Below, piece after piece: positions 44,645 to 55,358 of a DNA stretch of 64,000 nucleotides; position 1 is the stretch's first letter; every line of letters starts with the position of its first letter. Source of the stretch: Rana temporaria (taxonomy: Eukaryota > Chordata > Amphibia > Anura > Ranidae); the NCBI RefSeq assembly GCF_905171775.1, contig NC_053489.1, positions 590,541,832-590,605,831 of the forward strand, read 5' to 3'. The notes below the pieces were generated by a model. It searched no databases. It was not told where the DNA came from and saw only the letters and a list, made by a program, of their open reading frames with translations. Made by a program: the position numbers and the translations under genes.

Positions 44645-45536
44645 TAGGGCTGTGCAAATTAACTTTTAATTAATCAATTAATCTTTAATTTTTGGGATCG
44701 ATCAAAATCTTTTTGATTGATTAAGATTCTTTTGATCGGTACTCACCTCTCCGCCGGCTTCTGGGCCTTCAGGGAGTTCCGTCGGAGATCCAGTGACATC
44801 ACGGACACCGGCGGGGCTTGCCGTGTCCATCTGAAGGGCTCCTTTGCTGTGCCTTCCTATATGCATGCTGGCGGGACCTTCCTATCTGCCACACGCAAGG
44901 GCTGTTACACTTCCCTCTATCACTTCCCTCTATCACTTCCCTCTATCACTTCCCTCCATCACTTCCCTCCATCACTTCCCTCCATCACTTCCCTCCATCA
45001 CTTCCCTCCATCACTTCCCTCCATCACTTCCCTCCATCAACCTTGGATTCTACAGCCATCCACTGGGAGTTGTGATAGTTTCCTTCATGGGACATCTACA
45101 TGCCGACAGACTGATGTTAACCTCTCCTCATCTGGATTCAGCAATTGTATCGTTGTACACATTTTTATACCAGTATCATACTTAGCTACATGTTTTTATG
45201 ACTGCTTTTGGTACCGTTTGGTATTACTCGCACCATTTTTACCGTTTATGTAGCTACATCGATTTTATCTCCAGTGCAATATTTATTTTGTTACCTACTT
45301 GAAGACTATAAAAGTTTTAATGCTATTCCCATCGAGCGCTGCCTTTGTGTGTTTTTTGTACCCTGCTATCCATTTTCCAGTTGTTGGTAGCTGCACCGGG
45401 AATCAGCCTGCAAGGAGATCAGCTAAAAGTAGTTGGATCTGTATGTGAGTTATAATTAATCGAAATTAGTCGATTAATCGATTAAAAAAAAAAAACGATG
45501 AATCGAACAGAACATTTTTGATCAGTAACAGCCCTA
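44645..45536. mobile_element. Non-autonomous hAT element, 892 bp
   Basis: Starts TAGGGCTGTGCAAATTAA and ends AGTAACAGCCCTA. It is flanked by identical ctaccaac (44637-44644 and 45537-45544), an exact 8-bp duplication. AT-rich subterminal motifs (taattaatcaattaatc, attaatcgattaa) are inverted near the two ends. The interior carries a 13-bp repeat array. No transposase frame was recognised. Confidence 0.92.
44903..45040. repeat. 13-bp minisatellite inside hAT element
   Basis: About eleven tandem units of cacttccctccat, the first few with ctctat in place of ctccat. A plus-strand frame of 178 codons runs through it only because the unit has no stop. Confidence 0.92.
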
Positions 45537-45544
45537 CTACCAAC

Positions 45545-46739
45545 ATATCATTCAAAATCTACAGTACATTGTTTTTGGATCTCTACAAAAGGAAAGCATT
45601 TTGATTTATTTACCATGCATAAAATATGTTAACTGCACATATAATCTTATAGAAAGATTGTTGATAAAATGAAGGCCCAGTAAGAGGATCTCAGTATTCC
45701 AACAAGGGTTTGCTGGATTTCATTAAAAGGGTTGCAAACTGAAAACTATGGTACAGTATGAGGGCTATAATATGGTCAAAAATTTAACAAAAGTATAATA
45801 GGATAAGAGCTAGACAACTTGGGAAACTGTAGAATACTGATCCATAATAATTGGTTGTATCTGACAATTTAGATCAAATAGTTGTTTTCTTAAAAAAAAA
45901 TCTCCCAGATTAGGTTTAATTGTCTCATAATTTGCAGTTTTCTTTTTGCCTTTTCTAGATTAAAACTACAGCTCCAGAAATGAAAGTTATATATATTTTT
46001 AAACATAGATGAATGTGCTTATGTAACTCGTGTCTCCTACTTGACCCATTACAGGAATAGCTGATTTTGTTTTTCCACTCAGCAGGCAGAGCAATAATGC
46101 TGGTAGAACTTGCAGGAATAGTAGTTGTGATACATTATTCATTTTCCTCTTCTGTCAGTCAAATACACTATAATGTCCTATTCTTTGTTTTCCTGCACTG
46201 GACAACATCTAATAAAAAGTCTATAGTTTCCTCCTTGTGTATCCAAAGGAAATGTGAATTGACATTCTGGACTGCTAGTGATTTTCCTGCACTTCTCCCC
46301 TCTCCAGCTTCAAGCTTCTTTTTACACTCTGTAAATGGAAAGAGTTTATTATCTTTTCCTGTAAGGTTTTCCAACTATTCATCAGAGTAGCGAGGAAGAA
46401 GCAACATCAGCCACAGCCAGGCTTGTTAGAGGGAGAGGTGGAGAAATTTACTCTGGCTCCAGTATGAAATAATGGCTTTCTTATACCCAGAAACCTTGTT
46501 TTCATAGCCTTTATTGGTCTTGGAGATTCGTCTGCTCTCTGCCTTCAGCTGTGAGTACATTTTCCCTACTGTAGCGTCTTCCCAGTCTCAGCCAAAGGAA
46601 CCACCCTACTGGCTACTGTAGTGCTGCTACTGGTATTAAAGGTTGGTCCGGCCACACTAGTCAGAGCGTAATCTTATCCTGAATTATGTTTTGCAATCTG
46701 TTGCCATAATAAAAAAAAAAAAGAAAAAGACTGCAGCCT
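45545..46739. other. Gene-free AT-rich stretch
   Basis: No repeat ends or domains were recognised. A 107-codon plus frame at 46067-46390 is hydrophobic but shows no family features and is not called. Confidence 0.4.
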
Positions 46740-47688
46740 TTAACCACTTCCTTACTGGGCACGTATACCCCTTCCTGACCAGGTGAAATTTCATTTTCTG
46801 GCACTGCATCGCTTTAACTGACAAAATTGACGTCCTTTTTTCCCCACAAATAGAGCTTTCTTTTGGTGGTATTTGATCACCTCTGCGGTTTTTATTTTTT
46901 GCGCCGTTAAACAAAAAAAGAGCGTCCATTTTGAAAAAAAGTCAATATTTTTTACTTGTTACTATAATAAATAGCCCATTTTTTTAAAAAAAAACATTTT
47001 TTTTCTCAGTTTAGGCCAATACGTATTCTTCTACATATTTTTGGTAAAAAAAAAAATTTCAATAAGCGACTGGTTTGCGCAAAAGTTATAGCGCTTACAA
47101 AATAGGGGACAGAATTATTATAAATTTTTATTATTATTTTTTTTTACTAGTAATGGCGGCGATCTGCGATTTTTATTGGGACTGCGACGTTATGGCGGAC
47201 CCATCGGACACTTTTGATACATTTTTGGCGCCATTCACATTTATACTGCGATCAGTGCTATAAAAATGCACCGATTACTGTATAAATGTGACTGGCAGTG
47301 AAGGGGTTAACACTAGGGAGGCATGGAAGGGGTTAAATGTATTCCCTGGGTGTGTTCTAACTGTGGGGGGAGGGGGGTGACTGGGGGAGGTGACCGATCT
47401 ATGTCCCTATGAACAAGGGACACAGATCGGTCTCCTCTCTCCCTGACAGGACGTGGAGCTCTGTGTTTACACACAGTGCTCCACGTCTTGTCCCTGTAGC
47501 CGCCGATCGCGAGTGCCTGGCGGACATCGCGGCCGCCAGGCATGCGCATCGGTATCTCAGGAATGCGGCGGGCACGCGCGCGCCCTCTAGTGGCCTGGAA
47601 GAGAGGAGGACGCATATATGCATCCTGTCAGAGATTTAGAACCACCCTGCGGCCGCACATATTCGTACGGCCGTCGGGAAGTGGTTAA
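46740..47688. mobile_element. TTAA element, 'ccacttcc' family, copy 2
   Basis: Begins TTAACCACTTCCTTACTGGG and ends GTCGGGAAGTGGTTAA, with TTAA at both ends. It shares the block ttttggtggtatttgatcac with copy 1 (34804) but has a different, non-repetitive centre ending in CpG-rich sequence (gcgccctctagtggcc). It is non-coding. Confidence 0.82.
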
Positions 47689-48062
47689 ACAATGTACATA
47701 AGGAAAGCATTGAAAAAATTATATGAGATGTTTTCCCATAAATGTTTACAAAGGAGTGGCAAACTAAGGTGGAAATGGGCTCAAGAGAAAAAAATACACT
47801 ACCTCATCTCCCATTTGATGCCCTCTCTGTCCCAAAGCCCGATATAAGACCAAAGGAGAACGTCGTTTTTCAGTTCAAGGACCTCGACTATGGAACGCTT
47901 TACCAACTAATATCCGAATGGAAATTGATCACCTGGCCTTTAGAAAAAAAACGAATGACCCATCTATTCTGATGTTCAAACTGAAGGAAAATGGATGCCA
48001 AGCGCCTTGAGGCGATTCAGTTTGCATTTGTAGCGCTATATAAGTAATTCACTCACTCACAA
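47689..48062 (+). mobile_element. L2-like LINE 3' end
   Basis: A coding end with the pattern FSVQGPRLWNALPTNIR (about 47865-47915) is followed by AFRKK and, in a shifted frame, a terminal THLF and TGA at 47970-47972. The tail has gcgccttgaggcg and tagcgctatataagt and closes in a short attcactcactcac microsatellite. This structure is typical of L2-type LINEs, which end in short simple repeats and not in poly-A. Only the last ~80 codons are present. Confidence 0.7.
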
Positions 48063-48740
48063 CTATTGTAATTTGTAATGTTCTGGACTACTGCAATAAG
48101 TTGGGTAACTACTACAGGTCTGCAGTCTGTGGTATTGAACAAAACACATTAGATTACTAAGGTAAGATATCACAAAAAAAGTGGGCCAGTTTGGTGTTGG
48201 GCTTTGTTTCTGCTCATTAACTCCCCTGGCGGTATTCCCGAGTCTGACTCGGGGTTAGATTTTTGTGCTAGGATCGGTAACCCAGAGTCAGACTCGGGCT
48301 CGCCTCGCTGGATCCACAGACAGTGTTTACTTACCTTGTCCCTGGATCCAGCGATGCCTCGCTCGATTCACACAGCGTCCTCCTGTGCCGCCGATCTCCG
48401 TTCCCTGCGACATTACGACGCACGGGAGCGGAGAACAGCGCCAAATTCAAAAACGTAAACAAAACACATTACATACAGTATACTGTAATCTTATAGATTA
48501 CAGTACTGTATGTAACAAAATACACACCCCCCTTGTCCCTAGTGGTCTGCCCAGTGTCCTACATGTACTTTTATATAATAAAAACTGTTCTTTCTGCCTG
48601 CAAACTGTAGATTGTCCATAGCAACCAAAAGTGTCCCTTTATGTCAAAAATTGTTTTAGAGCAGCTAGAAAACAGCGATAATAAATTATAATCACTTGCA
48701 GAATTGTGCGATAGCGATTTGTGGGAAAATCCGTCATAAA

Positions 48741-48807
48741 AAAAAGAGATTTTTAATACAGCTTACCTGTAAAATCTTTTTCTTGGAGTACATCACGGGA
48801 CACAGAG
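48741..48807. repeat. DIRS-1 outer arm A
   Basis: The 67-bp outer left edge (aaaaagagatttttaatac through cacagag) is inverted exactly or nearly so at 48977-49043. It includes an edge-specific part (to about 48788) and the start of the terminal repeat. Confidence 0.88.
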
Positions 48808-48926
48808 CGGCATTCATTACTATATGGGTTATATGGAGTACCTTCAGGTGATAGACACTGGCAATCTCAAACAGGAAATGCCCCTCCCTATATAACCCCC
48901 TCCCATAGGAGGAGTACCTCAGTTTT
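48789..48926. repeat. DIRS-1 inverted terminal repeat, left
   Basis: tacatcacgggacacagagc through cctcagtttt matches the inverse of 54617-54755 over about 138 bases. A TATA-like ctatataac lies inside at 48892-48900. Confidence 0.93.
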
Positions 48927-48976
48927 GTAGCAAGCAGTATGCCTCCCAAAATGGTCCTCAAAAAGAGGGGTGGGAG

Positions 48977-49092
48977 CTCTGTGTCCCGTGATGTACTCCA
49001 AGAAAAAGATTTTACAGGTAAGCTGTATTAAAAATCTCTTTTTCTTTATCGTTACATCACGGGACACAGAGCGGCATTCATTACTATATGGG
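48977..49092. repeat. DIRS-1 internal complementary region
   Basis: The first part (48977-49043) is the inverse of the outer left arm. The second part (about 49038-49092: ctttatcgttacatcacggg on to actatatggg) is the inverse of the outer right edge (about 54715-54768). The two edges thus meet head to tail as they would in a circle. This is the defining DIRS feature, used in the family as the template for completing and circularising the DNA copy. Confidence 0.9.
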
Positions 49093-49259
49093 ATGTCCCA
49101 AAGCAATGCTTACAATGAGGGGAGGGAAAACATCTCCAAGACAAAAGGATTTAATTTAGAGGTATACTCAAATCATAATAAATCCAACTTAGTTGAGAAA
49201 AATAATCTTAAATTTTAAATTTAACTCAAAAAAAGAGGAGCCCCCGGAATCCGAGGGTC

Positions 49260-50280
49260 TCAAACTGCAGCCTGCAGCACTGCCTGCCCGAAGGCAGTAT
49301 CAGTATTCCTTCTTACGTCCAACTTGTAGAATTTTGTAAATGTGTGGACAGAAGACCAGGTTGCCGCCTTGCAAACTTGAGCCATAGAGATCTGGTGGTG
49401 TGCTGCCCAGGAGGCGCCCATGGCCCTAGTAGAATGAGCCTTTAATGATACTGGAGGAGGCAACCCTTTCAAGCCGTAGGCCTGAGTGATTAATTGCTTA
49501 ATCCACCTAGAAATGGTGGATTTTGCAGCTGCCTGCCCCTTCTTGGGCCCATCCGTAGAATGAACAGCACATCTGTTTTCCGGATCTTCTTTGTAGCTTT
49601 AAGATAGGCCTTCATGGCCCTGACAATATCCAAGGTATGCAGCAACCCTTCCTTTCTGGAAGTAGGTTTAGGGAAGAAGGATGGTAATACCAAATCCTGG
49701 TTCAAATGAAAACTGGATATAACCTTCGGTAGGAAGGAAGGATGAGGGCGGAGAACGACCCTGTCCTTATGAAAAATAAGATATGGTTCCTTACAGGATA
49801 AGGCCGCCAGTTCCGAAAGTCTTCTTGCGGAAACTATGGCAACCAAAAATACTAACTTCCTTGTCAGTAAAACCAAAGGAATTTCAGCCAACGGCTCAAA
49901 CGGTTGTTTCTGTAAACTTGACAGAACAAGATTTAAATCCCACGGACAAAGCGGGGATTTAACTGGAGGTTTAATACGTAAGACCCCTTGAAGGAAGGTC
50001 TTAACCAGCGAGTGGGTGGCCAGCGGCCGCTGAAACCACACTGACAGGGCAGAAATCTGTCCTTTGATTGTGCTTAATGCCAATCCTTTATCCACTCCTA
50101 GCTGGAGAAAACTTAAAACTCTATCGATGGTGAACTTGCGAGGAAGCCATAGCTTGGACTCACACCAGCCTACATAGGCCTTCCAGACCCTGTGATAAAT
50201 CACCCTAGAGACCGGTTTCCTGGCTCTGATTAGGGTAGAGATTACTTTCTGAGACAGACCTCTACCCCTGAGAATCAAGG
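49260..50280 (-). pseudogene. DIRS-1 tyrosine recombinase (YR)
   Basis: This encodes the enzyme that would integrate the circular DNA. The domain starts near 50280 (LILRGRGLSQKVI), continues with WKAYVGWCESKLWLP and GLALSTIKGQISALS, and has the first catalytic arginine in SARRLSELAAL (about 49815). A one-base frameshift near 49555 shifts the frame. The C-terminal part (49260-49472) keeps AHSTRAMG with the H-x-x-R pair and HTFTKFYKLD with the nucleophilic tyrosine. All catalytic residues are visible across the two frames. The same frame is open upstream to 51289, overlapping RNase H, as in other DIRS elements. Only the frameshift breaks the domain. Confidence 0.88.
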
Positions 50281-52364
50281 ATTCAGCTTCCAGGCCGTCA
50301 AATTTAGATGCCGTAAGGCAGGGTGGAGGATCGGACCTTGCGATAGCAGGTCTGGCCTTAGAGGCAGAGTCCAAGGGTCTCCCACTACCATCCTTAGGAT
50401 TAGTGAGTACCATGCCCTTCTGGGCCATGCTGGAGCTACCAGGATAACTGGTATGTGCTCCACCCGGATCCTGCGCAGCAGGCGGGGTAGTAACTGGAGC
50501 GGGGGAAACGCATAAAGAAGTTTGAACTGATGCCAAGGGCAAACCAGCGCATCGGTTCCGCAGGCCATCGGATCCCTTGAGCGGGACATGAACCTGTCTA
50601 GCTTTTTGTTGAGTCTCGATGCCATGATATCCACGTCCGGCACTCCCCATTTTTGGCAGAGTGCTTGAAAGACTTGTGGATGCAGAGACCATTCCCCCGG
50701 CCATAGAGTCTGGCGGCTTAAGAAGTCCGCCTGAAAGTTGTCCACTCCTGGAATGAATATTGCCGATATGCAGGGCACATGAGCCTCTGCCCATAGGAGA
50801 ATCAAGCTCACCTCTCTCTGAGCGGCTTGACTCCTGGTTCCCCCTTGGTGATTTATGTATGCCACGGCCGTGGCATTGTCTGATTGAATTCTCACCGGGA
50901 ACCCCTGCAATTTTGACGTTCAAGCCCTGAGGGCTAGTCGAGCAGCTCTGAGCTCCAAGATGTTGATGGGCAACTGCTTCTCTGGCTTTGCCCAAGTACC
51001 TTGGCGAGTGCAACCATCCAAAATTGCTCCCCAGCCCGTCAGGCTGGCGTCTGTGGTCACTATCTTCCAAGCCACTGGGCTGAAAGACTTCCCCTTCAGT
51101 AGATTCTGGGGGTCTAACCACCAACACAGACTTTGTCGGACTCTTGATGAGAGCGGCAACGGGATATCCAAGGCCTGTGGCCTTCTGCTCCATGCTGACA
51201 GGATGGCTGCCTGTAGGATGCGAGTGTGGCTCTGGGCGTATGGTACCGCCTCGAATGTGGCCACCATCTTGCCTAGTAACCTCATACATAGGCGAATAGT
51301 TGGTTCTTTCTTGCTTAGAACCAGTAGGATTAATTCCTTGATGGCTTTGACCTTCCTCAGAGGTAGGAACACTCTTTGTTGTTCTGTGTCTAATCTCATG
51401 CCGAGATATTCCAACTGCCTTGTGGGCAGGAAAGCTGACTTTTCTCGATTTAGGACCCAGCCGAACCTCTCGAGGTATTGGACCGTGAGGGCCACTGCTC
51501 GCTCCAAGCCGGGAGATCGTCCAGGTATGCTAGGATCGTGACCCCTTGGATCCTTAGCTTGGCTAGGATTGGAGCTAGGACCTTCGTGAACACCCGGGGG
51601 GCCGTAGCCAACCCGAAGGGAAGCGCCACGAATTGGAAATGACGCGAAGCCACCATAAAGCGTAGGTATCTTTGATGTGGCTGATAAATTGGAACATGAA
51701 GGTAGGCATCCTTTATGTCTATGGACGCCATGAAGTCGTCCTTTTGGAGTGTGGCAGCTGCTGACCGCACGGATTCCATCCGAAATGAGCGGACCTTTAG
51801 GTATGCATTTACCATCTTTAGGTCCAAAATTGGCCTGACATCTCCATTGGACTTTGGGATGATGAATAGGTTGGAGTAGAAACCCAGCCCCTGTTCCAGG
51901 ACTGGTACCTCTACTATTACCTCCTGGGAAAGTAGATGATCTAATGCCGATCTTAATGCGGCTCCCTTCTCCGGATCGTTTGGAATCCTCGACTCCTGGA
52001 AATGAGGAGGAGGAAACCTTAGGAAATCTAATTTGTAGCCTGTGGCCACGGAAGACCGTACCCACTCGTCGGGAATGCTGGCTTCCCAAATCTCTGAAAA
52101 GAGTCGCAGCCTTCCCCCCACCTTCGTGGGTGGGGGCGCCCCTTCATAAGGTTGGCTTGGGGGCTGGTTCTGCTGGTTTGCGAAACCACTGCTTTCTGCC
52201 TCTAGCAGCCTGTCCTTGTGACTTGCTGTTGAAGCCGAAGTTTGCTTTTGCAGGAGGCCGTCGATACTGCTTGGCATTAGAGGGCCCCTGCCCAGGGGAA
52301 TACTGTCGTTTAAACGCAGGCCCCTGATACTTCTTCTTAGTTGGCAAGAGAGTACTCTTGCCAT
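50275..52364 (-). pseudogene. DIRS-1 reverse transcriptase / RNase H
   Basis: The frame begins at 52364, overlapping the gag end by 28 bases. RT motifs follow: SNLFIIPKSNGDVRPILDLK, then DFMASIDIKDAYLHVPI with a catalytic aspartate, FVALPFGLATAP and ILAYLDDLPAW with the catalytic LDD. A one-base frameshift lies just after it (about 51491-51508). In the second frame the thumb (LEYLGMRLDTE), then RNase H (IVTTDASLTGWGAIL and INILELRAARLAL) follow. A TGA at 50920-50922 interrupts, and the same frame resumes with RIQSDNATAVAYINH. A conserved post-RNase H part (WGVPDVDIMASR, then AFPPLQLLPRLLR) runs to 50275. Two lesions inactivate it as read. Confidence 0.9.
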
Positions 52365-53467
52365 TTGAAAATGGTCTGAATGTATTTATCTAGGTCTTCT
52401 CCGAAGAGTCGTCCTCCATGGAAGGGGAACCCTACCAGGAGCTTCTTGCATGGGGGCTCAGCCTCCCAGCCTTTTAACCATAAGAGTCTTCTCATATGGA
52501 TAAGGGATAACGATAAACGTGACGCTTGCTGGATAGAATCCCTGATTGCGTCTACCGTAAAACATATGGCCTTAGGGACATCCGAAAATTCTTCTGCCTG
52601 CTGGGCAGGAATAAGTTTAAGCATCTGCTTAAATTGATCCGATAATGCTTGAGCGACCCCAATCGCAGCCACAGCTGGCTGTACTACTGCCCCTGCAGTA
52701 GTGAAGGAGTTCTTAAGTAGTGCTTCCAAGCGCTTATCAACTGGATCCTTGAACACCTGTATGTTTTCTACAGGGCATGTTAACGATTTGTTAACACATG
52801 AGATGGCTGCGTCCACTGCAGAAGTAGCCCCTTTTTTGGAAAATGTATCTTCCATAGGATATAGGACAGAGAATCTTTTAGGTGGTAAGAAGATCTTATC
52901 TGGCTTGTTCCAATCTTGGAACAAAACTCCCTCTAATAGAGGATGGATCGGAAACACAGCATTGCTTTGAGGCGCCCTCAGTGAGCCCAAAGCTGAAACC
53001 GTCGATACCTGGAGATCCGGTACTGGCAAGTTGAATGCCTTATGGACCAAGTCCGACAATCCTTGAATCCACCAGCTCTCCCTCAGGGAGACTGCCCCAG
53101 ACTCCTCTGTATCCGGATCTTCGATCCCTGAACCTACTTGGTCCTTGTCCAAGAGGTCGTCCAATTCCCCTGAGGAAAGGACCTCCTCTTCTGAGGGTCC
53201 GCGCTCGGGCGACGGAGATCTATTCCGCTTACTGCCCCGCAAAGCTGCGGCTATCATTTTTCCCATGCTTTTCTGCATCTCTTTTAAAGAGGTGAGTAAT
53301 ACCTCCTCCGTGACCATCTTAGGGTTGGACTGACCCGCGTCAGCTCCAGCCCCAGATCCCGATGGCCCCAAGGCTCCCTGTGGGGAAAGCAGCGGCATAG
53401 CTTTGTCCGAGACCTCAGACTCTCTGGGGGAATCCCCACCTCTTGTACCCTCTGACCCGGATGCCAT
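52337..53467 (-). CDS. DIRS-1 gag-like protein, 376 aa, open
   Basis: An uninterrupted frame from ATG at 53465-53467 to the stop at 52337. It starts with an acidic, Ser/Gly-rich part, then a basic patch (RGSKRNRSPSPERG, about residues 96-109). The C-terminal half ends with LLVGFPFHGGRLFGEDLDKY (about residues 344-363), a pattern seen in DIRS gag proteins. No zinc knuckle was seen. It is expected to be the structural protein that packages the element RNA. It lies downstream of a leader of about 1.15 kb and overlaps the RT frame. The start was chosen as the first ATG of the open frame. Confidence 0.82.
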   Translation of the reverse strand: MASGSEGTRGGDSPRESEVSDKAMPLLSPQGALGPSGSGAGADAGQSNPKMVTEEVLLTSLKEMQKSMGKMIAAALRGSKRNRSPSPERGPSEEEVLSSGELDDLLDKDQVGSGIEDPDTEESGAVSLRESWWIQGLSDLVHKAFNLPVPDLQVSTVSALGSLRAPQSNAVFPIHPLLEGVLFQDWNKPDKIFLPPKRFSVLYPMEDTFSKKGATSAVDAAISCVNKSLTCPVENIQVFKDPVDKRLEALLKNSFTTAGAVVQPAVAAIGVAQALSDQFKQMLKLIPAQQAEEFSDVPKAICFTVDAIRDSIQQASRLSLSLIHMRRLLWLKGWEAEPPCKKLLVGFPFHGGRLFGEDLDKYIQTIFKWQEYSLAN

Positions 53468-54616
53468 GGTACAATACCGAGGTACACCTGCTAGCTTATT
53501 GGTACCTGGGACTATAAATAGTTAAATGCCCAAACACCTGTTTGGGGGACAAAAAATGCTTCCTCTCCCCCAGATGACACTTTTTTTTTTTTTTTTTTTT
53601 TTTCAATCTAGGAAAGAAAAAACATTCTGTCCCCCTGAGTAGTATTGCAAGAAAAACTATGAGATGGAAAAGAAACAGCCTATTCCTAGGCTTGAAAACA
53701 GTCTTCTGAAGACTGCAATATTCTTTCTGGCCACTGTGTGTCCTCGGCGCCCCGTGCTCTTTCCTCCCCAGTTCCAAAGTATTGAATGAGCTGTATGGAA
53801 CAAACAAACAAGGAAGGGCCGCCCCTTCCTTAAGCCACTGACCCGCCCTTCCCCCCCAGCAAACTCAAACAGGAAATGCCCCTCCCGACAGGGGGGGGGG
53901 TTGGGAGGAAGGGACCTCTCTGCTCCAGCAAACTGCAGCCTGCAGCCTGGAACCACGAGGAGGTCAGCGTTTTGCCTGCTTTGCAGGCTCTGAGGAGGAA
54001 GACTGAATGGAGCATCGCCTGGAGGCTTGCAGGTAAGCACATCTCTCTGACACACACATATACTTTTATATCACACAGGCCCCACTCAATGCTTTTCCAA
54101 CACTACAAGGGAGGTCACATCTTATGGGGAATAATACATATAGAGCCATCCTATCTTTATGATATGTGACTAGTTTGCCAGATGCAGTGCATAACTTTAG
54201 GCATGTCCCCTGTGACCCCCCAGAAAAAACCTGCTAAGAACCAAGTTCCGCAAGTTTTCCCCTCACTTACCTGCTCCATGCCGCAGGACTTTGCCAAGCA
54301 AGAGGCCCAATCTTCCCCCATCTCGGTGGGGATGTCTAGACCTTCAGGCCCTGGGTTCCTATGAAGGATCCACTGTCCTGGGCCCATATAGCACCCTGGC
54401 AACAGAAAACATTAGGTACCCAAAGGTTTTCTAAGTTCTGGGCCCAGGGTCCAGCTCTCTAAAAAGAAAAGCATTATGGGCTATACCCCAAGGGTTTGGG
54501 GTCCGGTTACTGACCACTTTAGCGCTGAGGCTTTTTTGGACAGAACCGGTTAGCTCACCTAATCCCAAGGATGCGGAGGCAAGCTAAACCATGACTAACA
54601 CCTAAGACACTGGCGT
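53468..54616 (-). other. DIRS-1 5' leader
   Basis: Non-coding DNA between the gag start and the right terminal repeat. It includes a T-run of 23 at 53581-53603 (A-run on the coding strand). No gene was recognised. Confidence 0.6.
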
Positions 54617-54755
54617 AAAAACTGAGGTACTCCTCCTATGGGAGGGGGTTATATAGGGAGGGGCATTTCCTGTTTGAGATTGCCAGTGTCTATCACCTGA
54701 AGGTACTCCATATAACCCATATAGTAATGAATGCCGCTCTGTGTCCCGTGATGTA
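54617..54755. repeat. DIRS-1 inverted terminal repeat, right
   Basis: aaaactgaggtactcctcc through cccgtgatgta, the inverse of 48789-48926. On the minus strand the ctatataac motif (about 54648-54656) faces the leader and is a plausible promoter element for the full-length RNA. Confidence 0.9.
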
Positions 54756-55076
54756 ACGATAAAGAAAATAAAAGTAATGACAGCGACAATTCTGCAACTG
54801 AGCAAATGTCAGCGATTTTGAGTTGATTACATTATTGAATAATTTTTATTATAATTATATTATTTCTTATAATTATTTATTATATTATAATTTATAATTT
54901 TGTTTTTAAAAAAAAATCATACCCGGAATGCCTACAAGACTCTTGTTTGGTCAGATTTAAGTGAGTTATTCCTAAGAATTACAGGCCTACAGTATAAAAC
55001 GCCAAATTTCCTTGCAAATAATGGTACCGCTTTTAGCACCTTTTTTCTGAAAGAATCATACCGCCAGGGAGGTTAA

Positions 55077-55349
55077 AAGTAGATCCAAACCCTACCAAGA
55101 TCTTACGTAGGCTTTACCCAGCCTTTCCTGACCAGGTTTCCTTCAGAGGTTGCTAGAAGTTCCTTGAACAATTAGTCATTTCTGCCTCTCAGATAAGTAA
55201 CCACTGACACAATGCTATGTTAGCTTTCTGTAAGAAAGGTGTTCTTCCCACTGACCACAAAGGCAAGGACCATTCTTCTCACTGATAATAAGCAATGAGT
55301 CAAACTGCCCTAGGTTTGCTTTGAGTGTTTGGCAAACTTCAAAAAAAAT
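55077..55349. other. Spacer between TTAA element and L1
   Basis: No gene was recognised. It is the 5' flank of the L1-like insertion. Confidence 0.4.
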
Positions 55350-55358
55350 GTTAAATGC

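Larger units (their letters stand above)
48741..54768 (-). mobile_element. DIRS-type retrotransposon 1, nearly complete
   Basis: The element spans about 6.0 kb and is read on the minus strand. It has inverted terminal repeats (48789-48926 and 54617-54755), an internal complementary region (48977-49092), and gag, RT/RNase H and tyrosine-recombinase genes in that order. DIRS elements copy through RNA and are thought to integrate a circular DNA by recombinase, so they lack LTRs, integrase and long target duplications. None is seen here. The near-identity of the terminal repeats suggests recent insertion, though three coding lesions are present. Confidence 0.93.
48217..55076. mobile_element. Old TTAA element split by the DIRS insertion
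   Basis: The left end TTAACTCCCCTGGCGGTATT (48217) and right end ATACCGCCAGGGAGGTTAA (ending 55076) are inverses with TTAA at both limits. Without the DIRS element it would be about 830 bp (48217-48740 plus 54769-55076). Blocks near the break are complementary (gcagaattgtgcgatagcg with gcgacaattctgc), so the insertion hit a foldback region. It is non-coding. Confidence 0.8.

Noticed and set aside
44717..45253. 178-codon plus frame with FPSITSLHH-type repeats
   Set aside because: It is produced by the 13-bp array inside a non-coding hAT element.
50960..51541. 193-codon plus-strand frame opposite DIRS RT/RNase H
   Set aside because: It is antisense to a clearly recognised coding region and has no domain features of its own.
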